64,000 bases of DNA, taken from contig JAOALB010000096.1 of assembly GCA_025331125.1 (NCBI GenBank), positions 17,334 through 81,333 of the forward strand, read 5' to 3'. The position numbers and the translations under genes were made by a program. The notes beneath the pieces were generated by a model. That model made no database searches, had not been told where the DNA came from, and was given only the letters and a program-made list of their open reading frames with translations. This DNA comes from Mycogone perniciosa (Eukaryota > Ascomycota > Sordariomycetes > Hypocreales > Hypocreaceae). This document shows, one piece after another, positions 33,389 to 45,387 of the stretch; the stretch's first letter is position 1; each line of letters starts with the position of its first letter.

Positions 33389-34377
33389 ATGCAACTACTC
33401 ATCGTCCTCGCCCTCGCCACCCTTGGCGCTGCTGTACCAACACCGGGATCGTCTAATCCCGCAACGCCAGTGGATTCAATCCACCAGAATATTAATTTAG
33501 TTCCCGGTGAAAAGACCAACATTACTATAATTAACCCGGATGATGCCCACAAGAGAGTGTTGGAGAAGTGGAACCCTAAGTATATCGTGCACTCAGATGA
33601 CCTGCTCAAGTACTATGAAGACCACAAAGGCGCCAACTACACCATCTATGTCAGCGATACTCGCCGATATATAGATCTCAGTACCGTTGGGCTACTGCCT
33701 ACGAAGGAGGGAGATAATAAGCGAGAGGTTCCTGAGTAAGTTAAGGGTATAAACGCCTGAAAAGTGCTTGGTCTAATACTCTCTTAAGCACCTGCTATAA
33801 CGACTATTCTCGCTGGGCTGAGCAAAGTGCGGTCTGGTGGGATGCTTGGACTCCGCTTGGTCAATGCTTTTACAACCAAAAAAGCAATGGCCAGGCAACC
33901 CAAACTTTCACGAGCGGTTATTCTAAGTCTATTGAAACGCACTTTGGGTAAAATTCCTTCCCGACTTTCTTTTCTAAAAAGACAAGATTATTTAAATTAA
34001 TGCTAATATTTTATATATAGACTTGACTGGAGCATTATTAAAGATAAACTTAGTATTTCTGCTGGTGTTGCGGTTACTGAGACCTGGAGCAAAAGTATTA
34101 GCAGTAAGTTATAACAAGTATTATTTTATAGTTTGTTGTAACCAGCTAATACAATAATATAGAAACCTGCTTTATCCCCCCTAAAGATATTGGCCAGCTC
34201 TGGGTCCAGAAACAGATTGTCTGGGGATGGATCTGGGAGGAGAAATGCAGGAGATGCCGAGTGACCGGAAAAACCTGCAGCAAATATCCTTTAGGCGGTG
34301 CCACGGCTCCCGTTAAAGATGACGACAGTATCCGAACGGGTTGCAGCACAGGTTGGAAAAATGTTAGGGGTTGCTAA
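33389..34377 (+). CDS. Secreted cysteine-rich protein (effector or toxin-like candidate)
   Basis: Four exons (33389-33735, 33789-33947, 34021-34103, 34163-34377) give 267 aa, all GT-AG with matching phases. A signal peptide covers about residues 1-15 (LLIVLALATLGAA). The next 100 residues are polar with NIT and NYT glycosylation sites and no cysteine. The second half is rich in tryptophan and has eight cysteines: one in DTCYND, one in GQCFY, one in KTCFIPP, a CRRC pair, and three near the end in KTCSKY, RTGCST and RGC. A TWSKSIS strand and the GQLWVQKQ strand with alternating polar residues suggest a beta-rich fold, somewhat like secreted pore-forming or aegerolysin-type proteins, but I cannot name the family. 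Intron 2 is very AT-rich. The nearest neighbours are repeats only. Confidence 0.65.
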
Positions 34378-37049
34378 GTGTCACAGAACGGTGGCACTGA
34401 TCCTTGGTCTGATACCCACACCGCATTTAACTTCCATAATCTCGATCGAAAGGCTACACTAACATTCCCGAGATGCATTTTATATTGCGGATTTTTTCCC
34501 TGAAGAATATATGGCAATAGCCATATATTTGCAAGGAATGGTTGGGAGTACATACTTTTCACTTCGAACATACATAGTTGAGTTGTGCATTACATATGTT
34601 GAGGAAATGTACATAGATATCATTAGTCTGTTGCGGTCCTAGGCTGTCAACGCTGAATAATGAATGTTTTATCTATTTCAACCTACATGCCTACCTACTT
34701 AGGAAGATCCCCAAGGACACCCTTTCCAGGTGCCTTTACGATATATGTGCTACCACTGCGAGCTTTGTCCTGCCAGTACATGTACACTCTTCCTCAGCCA
34801 CTTATACCTCTAACATCGACCGATACGGATATCCTTTGACCAGCGATCACCGTAACGCGGGGGGTATATGGCGGAGACAGCACTGAAATAAGTACAAAAC
34901 GTTGGCTGTAATCATTCATAGTGAATATGGTGGTAGTCTTGCACTCTCGTCACGGAGTGAAGGTAACGAAAGCTCAATCGGGACATTTGAACGAGATATT
35001 CGCTCTTAATAGTGCTCTGTACTTCGTACAAGTAAAATCGTCATGCAACACCCCCGGTCTATATGTACTCATTGCGCATACTACTGGCCTCACTACTAGC
35101 CTCATGCTTTCGTTTTGCTTCTAGCATCCTCCGTAAAGTCTCCAGCCACAAGTGAGACCTAACGACTGACGTTAGCGAAACGGTTTAATGTGGCGGCGAG
35201 ATTCAGTACTATGTTCAGTGACCCCACTGGGACCTTTTGTAGTACGACTAATAGCGTCATTTCCTATGTACCTACTGTGTATAGAAGGATGCCTGACCAT
35301 CCACCGTTTAGGTACTCATAGTTTTCAACGAAGACAGTCCACTCTTTTTATGCTATCTTGTATCATTTCATCAAGACATACACCGTTCTCCTGGAGATGG
35401 TCCACGAATCTCGGCGGTCCTGTCTAGGGACTTTCTCCCTTTCGACCTGCGCCACTGCGCTACCAGGCACACTGCTGGATGAAACAGCATTCTTGAGTGG
35501 TAATAAATAGTTTGGCACTGGAACCAGGAATCAGGTTAAACTGGTATGTTGGGCCGCATTTACTGGTAAAGAGCCACCGCGGTATGCGCCTAAAGGATGT
35601 TTACCAGTCGAGAGAGCTTTGCAGGTCTGGATGCCTAAGTTGACAAGGTTCTTGACGAGTTTAGTGGCGAACGCTTCGATCTGCTAGCACTACAGGTCCC
35701 TGTCCGACGAGGAGACAACTGACACTATACCACACTACCTTGTCTGATCCGTGAAGACCTCCTTGGTGCCGACCATGTCTTTAACGTTGGTCTGTGCTCG
35801 CATCCCCTTGGACCAGTCCAGCGGCAGCTTGCACTGGAATCAACATCACAGCTCGCCGAGCTCTACTACACTTCCCTCGCCCGCTGTTTTGTTGTCCGTC
35901 TCTTCTGTGACGCGGCTCCTTCGGCACGCTCGTGAGCTCTAGCCCCTTATAATGTCGTCGCACATGACATATTATCGGACACCCGTCTACTGCTTCGCCA
36001 ACCACTGAAACAGTGTCCTCGCCCGAGTGCTATCTGCTGATTTGCCAAATACCCCCCTTGAAGTAAATGCGAGTCTCTTCTCTCCCCCCCAAAAGACGGC
36101 GTCTCCATCTGCCGCTACTGCGGCCAGCATCGTGAGACTTATCTTGTCTTCCATTCACTCGGGCCATGGGTATTACCTAACACTCGGCACTTGATCTCAA
36201 CGGTGGCTGTGTTTGGTGGCGTTGGCGGCGTTGGGATAATTTGGTCAGTTTCCAATTACCCCGGGTTGTCGGCTCGAGTAAGCTAGCTGCTGGGTTTTCA
36301 ACGTCTTCACATGCTCCACTCCACGTGCTCTTCAAGTCGAGGCCAACATCCGGTTCGTCTCAAATGACTTATGGAGTGGCTTGCTTGTATAAAAGCAGAC
36401 TTAATAGCATGAGGTGCGTCAGGAGCGATTCAGCACGGTCTAACGGCCTAGCCCTCCCTACCTTTAACTTCAAATGTTGGGAATTAAGAGAAACTATTGT
36501 GTTATATCAACTCTATCTCCGCTGCTGCTGCTGGTGTTACGGAGTACAGACTTTTGGTAGCGCATAGGCCATCTGTATAAATAGCAATTTTTATCTTTGT
36601 GAATAACATTACTCATTACTACTCCGTACGGAGTACTCCGTATACGCATATCTCTATTTGGACACAACTTTCAAATTCGCCCCACCTCTTCTACCAGTAA
36701 ATGGGGCAATTGCTCGGGATTAAGAAAGAAATTCGTAGCCTTGCACCAGCAACTGAACAGCCCCCGACAATCTCCCCCCTACACATTAAATAGCTATAAT
36801 GTAATTGCGCGTGCCCGTATTATAGAAGTGTTTTCTGCAATTAATGTAGTATTTTGTATCTAATTGGCGCATGGATAATTATTTCGAGCACACTAAACTT
36901 TAGTGATGCAAATAGAGATATCTATGTGTGTAAATAGTAATTCTCTTGTTTGTTTGTTTGTTTGTTTGTTTTACTATTTACGACCACTAAGTACTCCGTA
37001 CCCAGGTACACAAGTCTCATCTGAGCAATAGGTCGGTAAGAGCCGGAGG
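34378..37049. other. Gene-poor spacer
   Basis: No gene can be supported. Between 35690 and 36000 a plus-strand frame rich in Ser/Leu runs through GC-richer DNA. It may be a decayed transposon or gene, but no motif is recognisable. TACTCCGTACGGAGTACTCCGTA lies near 36620. Confidence 0.4.
36947..36972. repeat. (TTTG)n microsatellite, about six units
   Basis: TTTG is repeated about six times in non-coding DNA. Confidence 0.95.
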
Positions 37050-37600
37050 TCTAGCCTCTATTCACTACGTTTCGCCGAACAAAGGAAAATGTGCAGGGTT
37101 TTGATCTGTTTTTGTCGGGGGTGCTGCCCCCCCTGTTTTGAGGAGTCAGTCCGCAGTTTCGTTGCCTTGTGCGTCCCTGAGTCCTGGTACCCACGAGACC
37201 AACACATCGCAGGACGCTAGTTCTTCTGCGGCCTTCTGAAAGCATAGGAATTCCCTCTGCTAGGAGGAAGGCAGTTCGCCAAGGAGTCCCCTGACCACCG
37301 AGGTGTTGTCCAGGAAGACGTGGATGTCGTTGACCCTGGGGTCAGTTCTCGTTAGGTCGGCGGCTACCACTTTGATGGCTCTAGCGGCCCCTGTGGCCTC
37401 CGTGTCGAACATCTCCGGGTTTGCAAGAGTCCCGTACTTTGTTCAAGCTTTAGCTCTGTAGTATGTGACTGCTCCCTATCCACAGTTGCCATTGAGGTGC
37501 GAGTCGATGAGTTCCATGTGTTTCTTGGTCGGTACTATCTCTTTCCTAGCGACTCGAAGTTCCAGGTCTTTGATATCTTCAAGCCGGATAATAGTCTGTT
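37050..37600 (-). pseudogene. LINE (Tad-type) RNase H domain fragment
   Basis: On the minus strand the translation contains DTEATGAARAI, then a strand with NDIHVFLDNTSVVRGLLGELPSS, then after a stop QREFLCFQKAAEE and VLVSWVPGTQG. This is the order seen in the C-terminal RNase H domain of Tad-clade retrotransposons: a DxEA catalytic helix, a D-N-xx-V motif and a WVPGHxG end in which the His reads as Gln here. There are several stops. The upstream reverse transcriptase is not present. Further upstream on this strand (37600-38000) the sequence is AT-rich and uninterpretable. Confidence 0.6.
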
Positions 37601-39613
37601 GGTATAACCTCTGCATCTCGGTGCTGGGCTTATAGGAATCTAGCTGGCCAATAAACTATAGCCCGGCCTCTATTAAGTTTGATGTTCTTAAGGTTAAAGT
37701 CGAAGTTGAAGGTGCTGAAATCCTCGTCATTACAGCCGGGGCTGTTAACGGCGGCGGCTTCTATTGCTGCTGATAATCCTCAGCGCCCTTGGCAGTCTCT
37801 TGGGCTTCTCTACAGGTAATAAAGCCGCGGCCAATAAGCGACTTTCTAATGCTTATAGTGATAGTGTAAATGGGGGTTATAAAAGGCTTTAATTTGGTGG
37901 TTGGATAATTTGAATAATTTGGATAAAATATTTTGTATATTAAAGATTCATGTACTAAGCTAGGAAAATCCGATACCGGCGATATTAGCTGCAAAGCTAC
38001 ACCAACCTATTTTTTTTGGATATAATTTGTGATATGATGGATGCATTATAGGACCACCCAGTTACATGACCGTTGCTAAACTATCCCCTCCAGGCTCTTT
38101 CAGTCTCCCCTACCTCCCTGTTGTCTAAGACATAGAGTGACTGTTTGGATTACTGATCCTCCTTAGGCTGAGCTGAAGGGTCCTCTTTATACCCTGCATA
38201 TGCGCACATGACTAGCTTCTACCATTTTCCTATACCGGGTTCCGATAATGTCTCATAGTATGGAAATGTTGTTTGTGGCCTAAATGTTTGGGACCGGCAC
38301 TTTCGTATCTGTAGGAAGCTTGCCAAAAATGCGGATCCGTCATGCAAGAAAACGAAGCTTACTCCGTATACTTAATCTTGCCACACTCCCCGGCTATATC
38401 CCTACAATATTGAGATTAAGTAGCTGCCCTGTCGTTTTTATGCGACCTAAGTGCTCCGTCTGTTTGCTTATTATTACTCCCACGTGGGCTTCCATCCAGC
38501 TTAGTTGAGAACGCGCGAAGTGTAAGATACCATGTACACTATGCATCGAACGTGCTCATACTGGGGTTGAGATCACCATGCCATCCAAGTGCAAGGTGTC
38601 ATTTAACGGGATGTTAGTTTAAGAGACGATATGGTTTCACCGTACTGCGTGAAGTTGTTATGGCATGAGGGTTATTGGAGCCTGTGCAGATGTTGAATAA
38701 GAAGTAAGGGTAAAATGTGGCGGTTCTTGAGTGGGGTGACTCAGAAAGAGAAAGGAGACAAACTATGAAGCAGAATTGGAAGTCGTCATGCGAGATGCAC
38801 AGAGTGGGGCTACAGAGGAGTTTGATACGCTGGTTGGGGATGATTATGGTGGAGTAGGAGGCTTCCTGGTTGAATGCGGTCTGGATCAAACGATTCTCCG
38901 TGCATTTCGTTAGTGTACTTGTATATTGCTGGTTTCTTGTTCGGCTTATAGGATGACAGTGATTTTAAAGTTTAGAGTTAAATGCCGAAGCAATGGTGCC
39001 TATCACTGTCAGTGTCCTTTGCATACGAGTCATAGTAGCAGAGAGAGGCTGAGTAGAAAGAGACACGCAAGCATTTCCGTCTCCCAATCTTTGATTCGTT
39101 CATATAGGACAGGTAGACCGGGAATCTTCCCGAATGTAGAACTGCTAATACGAGTACTCCATACGACAGGAGCTTACGTATGTACCTAACTCATATTAGT
39201 ACAAATAGTATCTTTTGCCTAAATGGTCTAGGCTTTTAGTTTAGCCTTTAATGGTTTAGGAATCCCGAACGTCATTGAAACATGGTATACTACCAGGCTA
39301 AGGACTATAATCTTGGAACTAGCGTATAGGGATCTACAGCAAAGGTAAGGGATGTTCCCTATATTATGGGACTGGAAGGGTTCCTATTCCTTGCCAAATC
39401 TACACATCCCGAGCATCAAAGGACCACGAGGATTGGTGGATTATTGGAAATAAGGTACTAGGCAGAAATCTGGTAATTATAAATAACATCACGCTCATAG
39501 TTCCCTACAGTAAAATCGAACACCCACTGAGTCCAACCACCTCACTCAGACATTGCCCAATATCCCTTTACATCTTGTCCCCCTCCAACACTCCTTAGTC
39601 CTCAAATCCAATC
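37601..39613. other. Gene-poor spacer
   Basis: I see no supportable gene. The final 120 bases before 39614 are CA/CT-rich and likely the promoter and leader of the GT32 gene. Confidence 0.45.
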
Positions 39614-40672
39614 ATGTTCATCCCTGGTGGGCGGCGTCAGGCCCGTCTCCTTCTCTTAGTTATCACCAGCTTCCTCTTTATTGCTTTTATTGCCCTCTAC
39701 TTTAACCGTGGCCTGCTTGAAGACGCCTTTACTCTCATACGCCCGACTTGGTTCTATATCACTGGCCTATCGCGGTATAATTTCCGCCCAACACCACATG
39801 AACAGGCTTGCCTCGATGGTACCGTGACGCGTATTAATGCCCCTGGCATACCAAATACTATTCCAAAAGTCGTTCACTTCATCCTAGGGATCGATAAGCC
39901 TGACCCTATTACGATAATGTTTTGGCTAGCTGTACGGGCTGCCTCTGCTAATCTAGGACCGGATACTGAAATCCGGTTCCACTACGTCCACTTAAATGAA
40001 GATGGCCCTTGGTGGCCATATATACGAGACCGCGTTACCCTTGTTCGTCATGAGCCGGATTTTCTCAATGAATTTCTCGATATTGTGCCGCCGCCCCCTA
40101 AGTGGCATGCTGCCCACAAGGCAGATATCCTGAGATTACAGATCCTACGCAACGAAGGAGGCATATATCTCGATACAGATGTTATCTTACTTCGCCCACT
40201 CGAAACCCTACTAAGCGGCCGTCGCGATGTTTATATGGGTTATGAAGGCGGCAATCGTCAAGGCCTATGTAACGCTGTTATACTAGCCAAAGAGAGGGCC
40301 CCTTTTCTTGAACGCTGGTATGAAATGTATAAACATTTTGACCCTAATAACTGGAATTACCACTCCGTTCTTCTGCCAGCCAAGCTTGCCAAAAAACACT
40401 CAGACGATATCTGCCAGCTCTCACCTGCCGCTTTCTTCTGGCCTCTCTGGACTGAAGATCAAGTGGCTTTGATGCATACACCTCTAAATCGCAGTGAAGC
40501 TGCTGATATATCTGCTATAATTAAGCAGACTGGCGGTGCCTTATACCCCGAGCAGCTCGCCTATCACGCAACTGGGTACAGGAAATATATGAACTCCTTA
40601 ACACTGAAGAATATTACGGCCAATGACACAAGATTCAACTTGCTGGTTCGGAGATATATTACTACGGTGTAG
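39614..40672 (+). CDS. GT32-type glycosyltransferase (DXD sugar-transferase)
   Basis: A single exon of 352 aa. Basic N-terminal residues GGRRQAR precede one membrane segment (about 11-30, rich in Leu/Ile/Phe), giving a type II Golgi topology. The catalytic region begins with IPKVVHFILG (about 84-93). The block WHAAHKADILRLQILR then leads into GGIYLDTD with the metal-binding Asp-Thr-Asp at 187-189 and continues to RPL. This is the Gly-transf-sug (OCH1/initiation-type) signature. The later YEGGN and NAVI motifs also fit. Members add mannose or other sugars to glycans or lipids (OCH1, SUR1/CSG1 relatives). The acceptor cannot be told. Its third positions are AT-richer than those of genes in the left third of the window. 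Confidence 0.85.
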   Translation: MFIPGGRRQARLLLLVITSFLFIAFIALYFNRGLLEDAFTLIRPTWFYITGLSRYNFRPTPHEQACLDGTVTRINAPGIPNTIPKVVHFILGIDKPDPITIMFWLAVRAASANLGPDTEIRFHYVHLNEDGPWWPYIRDRVTLVRHEPDFLNEFLDIVPPPPKWHAAHKADILRLQILRNEGGIYLDTDVILLRPLETLLSGRRDVYMGYEGGNRQGLCNAVILAKERAPFLERWYEMYKHFDPNNWNYHSVLLPAKLAKKHSDDICQLSPAAFFWPLWTEDQVALMHTPLNRSEAADISAIIKQTGGALYPEQLAYHATGYRKYMNSLTLKNITANDTRFNLLVRRYITTV

Positions 40673-41083
40673 ACTTGGGCGATTTGGGCGGCATTCTCGC
40701 CATAAACATCTACGAATAATTTATTTAGTTGGTCCTCTCAATTCCTTTTTGTTCGGTTGGCATCTAGGCCTACTGCAGTATATAGACGGCTTGCCTCCTT
40801 CCCCTGACATTGGTATAAAGCTATTCGAATTAATACATTTATACTGTATCCCACTTTCACACCAAGACCTACATATTTCTCCTTTACTAGGAAGGCTTAG
40901 CCTTCCCTATAACCCGCCCTACTATCGCCATCACTAAAACACAGTGAGATTTAGAAATAAAGGAGTAATAAAATTATTTACTGTACTAAGTACCCCTTCC
41001 TACTTTGCCACGGGTTAAACTTTGATAGGAAGATATCTCTTTATCCTGGAGTTCGAAAGGTTGGTACCCTTTTATTCCCCCTG
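40673..41083. other. Spacer
   Basis: This is the 3' region of the GT32 gene and the degenerate 5' side of the HET relic. Nothing else is identified. Confidence 0.4.
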
Positions 41084-41620
41084 AGTGGCTCCGAAAGACG
41101 AGTTCTACATCATCTGCCTGCCGAAAACTTCTCGGATTTTGTAAAATGTGAGCTCTGAATAGCCTCCCTAGCATTTAACCACATATCGTGTTATACTGCT
41201 CTTCCCTATACCTGGGGATCTGGCAATCAACCACTCGAGGTGTCCGTAAAAGGTGTTCCTTGAATCACTCCGAATCTGGCATCTGCTCTTCGACATCTCC
41301 TACAACATCACTAGTCGATGATGCTATGGGTGAACGCTATTTGTATCAATCAACAGATCATAGCGGAGAGGGGTGTCGAGGTGCGTCTTATGGGTGATAT
41401 ACAGGAAGGCTAAGAAAGTTGTGGCTTGGATTGGCGAGGAGCATGATTTCAGTCCCTTGGCTATATAAAACATTCGACGATGGGCATCTGGAGTAGCGAA
41501 GGGGGTGATTAAGGATGGAACAGGTCGTTAGTGGGTGGCTGGGGATGTGATAATACAATGTGGCCGGAAGACAATTCCTTTTGGAGCATTTTGTCGCATA
41601 ACACGGTTACGCACTCGTAG
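41084..41620 (+). pseudogene. HET (heterokaryon incompatibility) domain relic
   Basis: One frame encodes a recognisable HET domain with stops. It holds SERRVLHHLPAENF, then PYTWGSGNQPLEVSV (the ALSYTWG motif), then LASALRHL, LWVNAICINQ (the LWIDALCINQ motif) and RGVEVRLMGDI. Stops fall after the CEL, VKGVP and QHH segments. At about 41398-41402 the frame shifts, and YRKAKKVVAWIGEE follows in the next frame (the MxxIYxxAxxVxxWLG motif). HET proteins trigger cell death on fusion of unlike hyphae. This copy cannot make an intact domain. Its 3' end runs into the direct repeat at 41645. Confidence 0.75.
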
Positions 41621-41644
41621 TCAGTCTGAGCATATCATGAAAAT

Positions 41645-41845
41645 GGGGCATTCTGGGCGCCTAAATTTCCACTCTATTACACCGTGATATGTGCGTATGT
41701 TGGCCGGCTTACTCGATCATCACTGGTTTCCTTCTCAGCCATTTTATCATATAACAGAAACGACGCGCGTTCTGTCTCACATCCCAGACATGAACAATCT
41801 CCCTTGCATAATCTCTTCCTCATTATTCCGACAATAAGACCCACG
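41645..41845 (+). repeat. Diverged direct repeat, copy A
   Basis: About 200 bases starting GGGGCATTCTGGGCGCC and ending near ATTATTCCGACAATAAGACC align in the same orientation with 45388-45581. I judge identity to be about three quarters by eye. Shared landmarks include TTTTATCATA, CTCCCTTGCATAA and CCTCTTCCTCATTATTCCGA. Confidence 0.75.
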
Positions 41846-43636
41846 TTATTTGACACATTCGTCCAAGCGCGTCCAGAATGGAAGAGATTGGAAGTGGGAG
41901 AGATGCCCGATTATAAAACAAAGCGCAATAAGCTGGCGGTTCAATTCTATAGTATAGCTCTCTACATGGTGATAGATCGATGGAAAAAACAACAGAAATG
42001 CTATGGCAGCACCTATTCAGACAGTGGCATCTAATGACCAGGTTCTCGACTTTCTTCGTTCCTTTGGCCATTGCACCTTTTCGGCTGGATTCGCCCCTTT
42101 CTAAACACAAGCCGCAGATCGACCCGGATTATAGCAAAGACGAATTAATTGAGGTTTTCACTCATTTTGCTCGGGTAGCGATCATTCTACTTCGCGCAAA
42201 GTTTTGCCCAGAAATCCCAAATCAAAGACTTGCTTGCCTTCATGGGTGGCCGGATTAGACAGGGATATAATCGGTATTTTAAAACCCGAACCCAACATTG
42301 ACTGAGGAGTGGATTTATCCACATCCGTGCAATTCTCGCCTAATGTTGCGCCCTTTCAAATGGGTACTCGTATTCAACCTAGTCAAGCCCACCGCTGGAT
42401 ATGGTCTAGACGGTCTCGACATGCGCCAATCTACGAGTACCGCTCAATGACTGTATTCTTGCGTAGCTTAAATGATAGCCGTCTTATGGCTGCTATTACC
42501 TGCAGGTATTAAATTTCATGCAAGCAAAAGGGAATAAGGAAGTTGTCGTGGGGAGAGGACTCTGGGTAGCGGTAGACCCACCACCTACTCTTAGGCATGG
42601 CAAAACGGACACTGGGAGTTAAAGAATAAGGGTTAAATATATTACTATGCTTATACTTGCTCATGGATGATTGATTTCCACCAGCCGTTTAATCAAGTAA
42701 AAAGTAAAAAAAAAAGAACCATTCTCATAGGCTCGCCTATTTCTCATCTGATAAAAAGATGTTATTGTTTTTACTTTATACTTGATTTACTTAATCAAAC
42801 ATCAGCCCTGATTGAGTTTCGAAACACAATATAGAACATTAAGCCTCGGCCTTAAAGACGCCAAGGCTGGTGATGTGGTGTTCTAGACACCCGTGGGTCT
42901 ATGATATCTTGTTCTGCGGTCAGTTGCAGACCACTGCACACTGGTAGGGCAGGTCAAACTTTTTCCGCGAGGCGTCACATGGACACACGCAGAGAAGGAT
43001 GCTGGAGAAGATAGGCAAGAGCTTCGGTTCGTTCACATAGGTACAGTGAATAAGCACACTTCGAGGGGATTTTTCAGCAAACGACGGAAGATTTCTCCGC
43101 ATAGCTAGACTATTCATCTTGTTCAACCTTTATTCTATATTACTTGCATTCATCCTGTCCGATACATGGCTCTCATCTGTGTGCAGCCGTAGGGGAGAAA
43201 TTGCTTCTTGGCCATAGATATCGTAAGTATTCTTGGTATGAGATTGGAGTTCTCGATAGCAATAAAACAATAGACGTTTTGCTAGAGTATAACCTAAAAC
43301 TTAAGCTCTCTGCCTAGAGTAATAATTTTGTCAGCACCAACCGGCAAGCCCAACCGTTAGGTTTCGACGCCTAAAGGGGTAGTATCAATGTCTAGAACAG
43401 TAACTATTACGATGGCTTCATCCTTTCTTTTCCTCATTTATCCAGTCTTATGTTAGCTAATAGAAAGACTAGCCTTACTGATTTCGATCCCCTGAGTGTC
43501 TGATAGCTTCGTGGCTTTCTTATACGGTCTTAGGGGGCTTTTGTTGGCTTGGGTTTGTGTTTTCCCTTCGACAATGTTAGCCGGGCAACCGGGCTAAGCA
43601 GATAATAATAAAGGGCCAGGTTAGCATAGTAAGGCC
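41846..43636. other. Gene-poor spacer
   Basis: I see no supportable gene. Part of 41850-42110 may be further HET-gene debris. The inverted repeat at 42687-42790 is listed separately. Confidence 0.4.
42687..42790. repeat. Imperfect inverted repeat with AT-rich arms
   Basis: AATCAAGTAAAAAGTAAAAA on the left pairs with TTTTTACTTTATACTTGATT on the right across about 55 bases. It could be a small MITE or a hairpin terminator-like structure. Confidence 0.5.
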
Positions 43637-43980
43637 TGAAAAGTCTGCGACCACTCCTCGACAATTTTTGCCATACTAATTTGTATGGTGAGACTTTTAC
43701 CCAACTTTAACTCCTAACAGCGATAGGATAGAAAATATTTAAAATTCTATAATAGCATACATAATGTAATCTAGCTATTTAGATATACCTTTTATTTATT
43801 TTTGTGCGTTTAGGTATTTCCCAGATTTATTAATCAAATATCTGTCAGACCAAAATCCAGCAAAATGTGAGCCCACACTTTGCGTGTGGATAAGTGACCT
43901 TACATGCGATGCGACAATATCTCAAAGCATGTGTTTCGCGATTTTTGGTGAAATGTTGGGGTGTGGTCGCAGACTTTTGA
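43637..43980. mobile_element. Short inverted-repeat element (MITE-like), 344 bp with putative TGA duplication
   Basis: The left arm AAAAGTCTGCGACCAC (43639-43654) is exactly inverted at 43963-43978, with further partial pairing inward (CTCC versus GGGG, ACAATTTT versus AAATGT). Both outer ends abut TGA (43637-43639 and 43978-43980), a possible 3-bp target duplication. The interior is AT-rich and non-coding. The class is uncertain. Confidence 0.6.
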
Positions 43981-44156
43981 CACCCTACATTAAAACCTTG
44001 GTAAAGTTTGATGATGAAGGTAGGGTAGGATCCCTGTCCGCTCTCCTCAGTTCAGCCAATAAGACACAGATTAGTAGTTAAATAGGTGACCACCAGCCAA
44101 CACCGGCTGTTGTATGTTTGTTGCCTTTCTGATATCGTTGTCTGTGGGAATATGTG

Positions 44157-44590
44157 TCACTCGTGCTCCAACCTATCGCAGCACTTCATTATCTGTGTAA
44201 ACTCCCTGTAGTCAGGGAACTAGCCAGAGGATTCCCAATCAAGTAGAGCGACAATGTGGAAGTTCTCCTCCAGCATAATGTTTCGAGGTCCGATATCGCC
44301 ATGTGTAAAGACCGATGCGTTAGACAGCGAAAGTAAGTCGGGGATGTTCCAGGGGTCACGGTAAGACAGTCCGTTGAAGGCAACGTATCGGAAGTAGATA
44401 CGATTCCGCAGGGTATTATTGCCCAAATCGCGAGGGAGTACCTGGAAGGGGAGCCATCGACAGCGCGGTAAAGACCAGGACCTAAATCGTCAGGACGTGG
44501 TATTCTTCGAACTCTAGCGACTATTTCCCAAATGTTTCGACAAACGTGATTCTTGGGTGTTCCGTCAAGCTCAGCCCTTGGCGCCTCGCT
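44157..44590 (-). pseudogene. Aminoglycoside phosphotransferase (APH)-like kinase relic
   Basis: Minus-strand translation begins in one frame with HVCRNIWEIVARVRRIPRPDDLGP. It shifts frame near 44440 and continues with SVFTHGDIGPRNIMLEE (the Brenner HxDxxxxN catalytic loop) and ALLDWESSG (the DxD-type metal loop region). An amber stop at 44220-44222 stands where the family has Trp (SGW-PDY). FPDYREFTQIM then runs to a final TGA at 44157. The order and spacing match the large fungal APH/choline-kinase-like family. The N-terminal lobe is missing beyond about 44590. Confidence 0.7.
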
Positions 44591-44599
44591 TGAGCACAA

Positions 44600-44867
44600 G
44601 CCCGGGCTGCATTTGGCTGACTATGAAACGGCACTGAAGAAGTTCAGGTACAATGACTTATTGCGACAGAACATCTTCAAGGTTACTCTGCGGGACAGGG
44701 GTTGGTTCTCGCTCTGCCGGGACACTGCCGATGTACTCAGGGGTACTCCATGGAGGAAGCTTTACTTCGTACATCTCGTTGAAAAGTGTGGTATTACAAT
44801 GGGAAAAATGTTGGAGGGGATGATCGCTGATGAGAAGTCGAAGCGGGAGCAGCAGATCCAGCAATAG
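44600..44867 (+). other. Uncharacterised open segment, no start codon
   Basis: A plus-strand frame of about 85 codons starts near HLADYETALKKF, includes RDRGWFSLCRDTADVLRG, and ends in a charged, coiled-coil-like tail before TAG. It has no upstream ATG and begins exactly where the APH relic is cut off, so it may be the 3' remnant of another gene. I do not recognise it. Confidence 0.3.
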
Positions 44868-45387
44868 AAGACAGACCTGACAAAGTATCTGGATTGCAAG
44901 AAGAACACGCTCAAGCCTCGGGAAAATCACGGTGAATGTAATAATTATCACGTTTTATGTAAGGCGTGCTTGCGAACTTTGGCAACGGTGAAAGGATTTA
45001 AGGTCGGAGGCGGAGCAGAATAAGGATTATTTATGGGACACTTTACTCCGCAAGATATGACCAATATCCCCAATGGGTAATAAGAAAACAATATTACCCA
45101 CCTGTCCGTTATGGGGTAGACCGACTAAATACGAGACTGCCGTGGAGAATGAGACACACAACAATGCGCCACACAGTTGGATATTTTGAAGAGATCATCT
45201 CTTATGTTCGCCCGCTTAGACAAGAAAGTAGATAATATCATTACGACGTAAATGGTCCCTCTTGAACTTGAAGAGATGACATGGAATTTCTTCAGATGCA
45301 TACACGTATTGCAATGTTTTCATTCCCTCGAATATTCCGGCATGTCGCGTAAGACAGTTATGTAGTTTGAACACACCACAAAAAATA

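Noticed and set aside
35690..36140. GC-richer stretch with a 63-codon frame, suspected transposase
   Set aside because: No motif or terminal repeats could be recognised.
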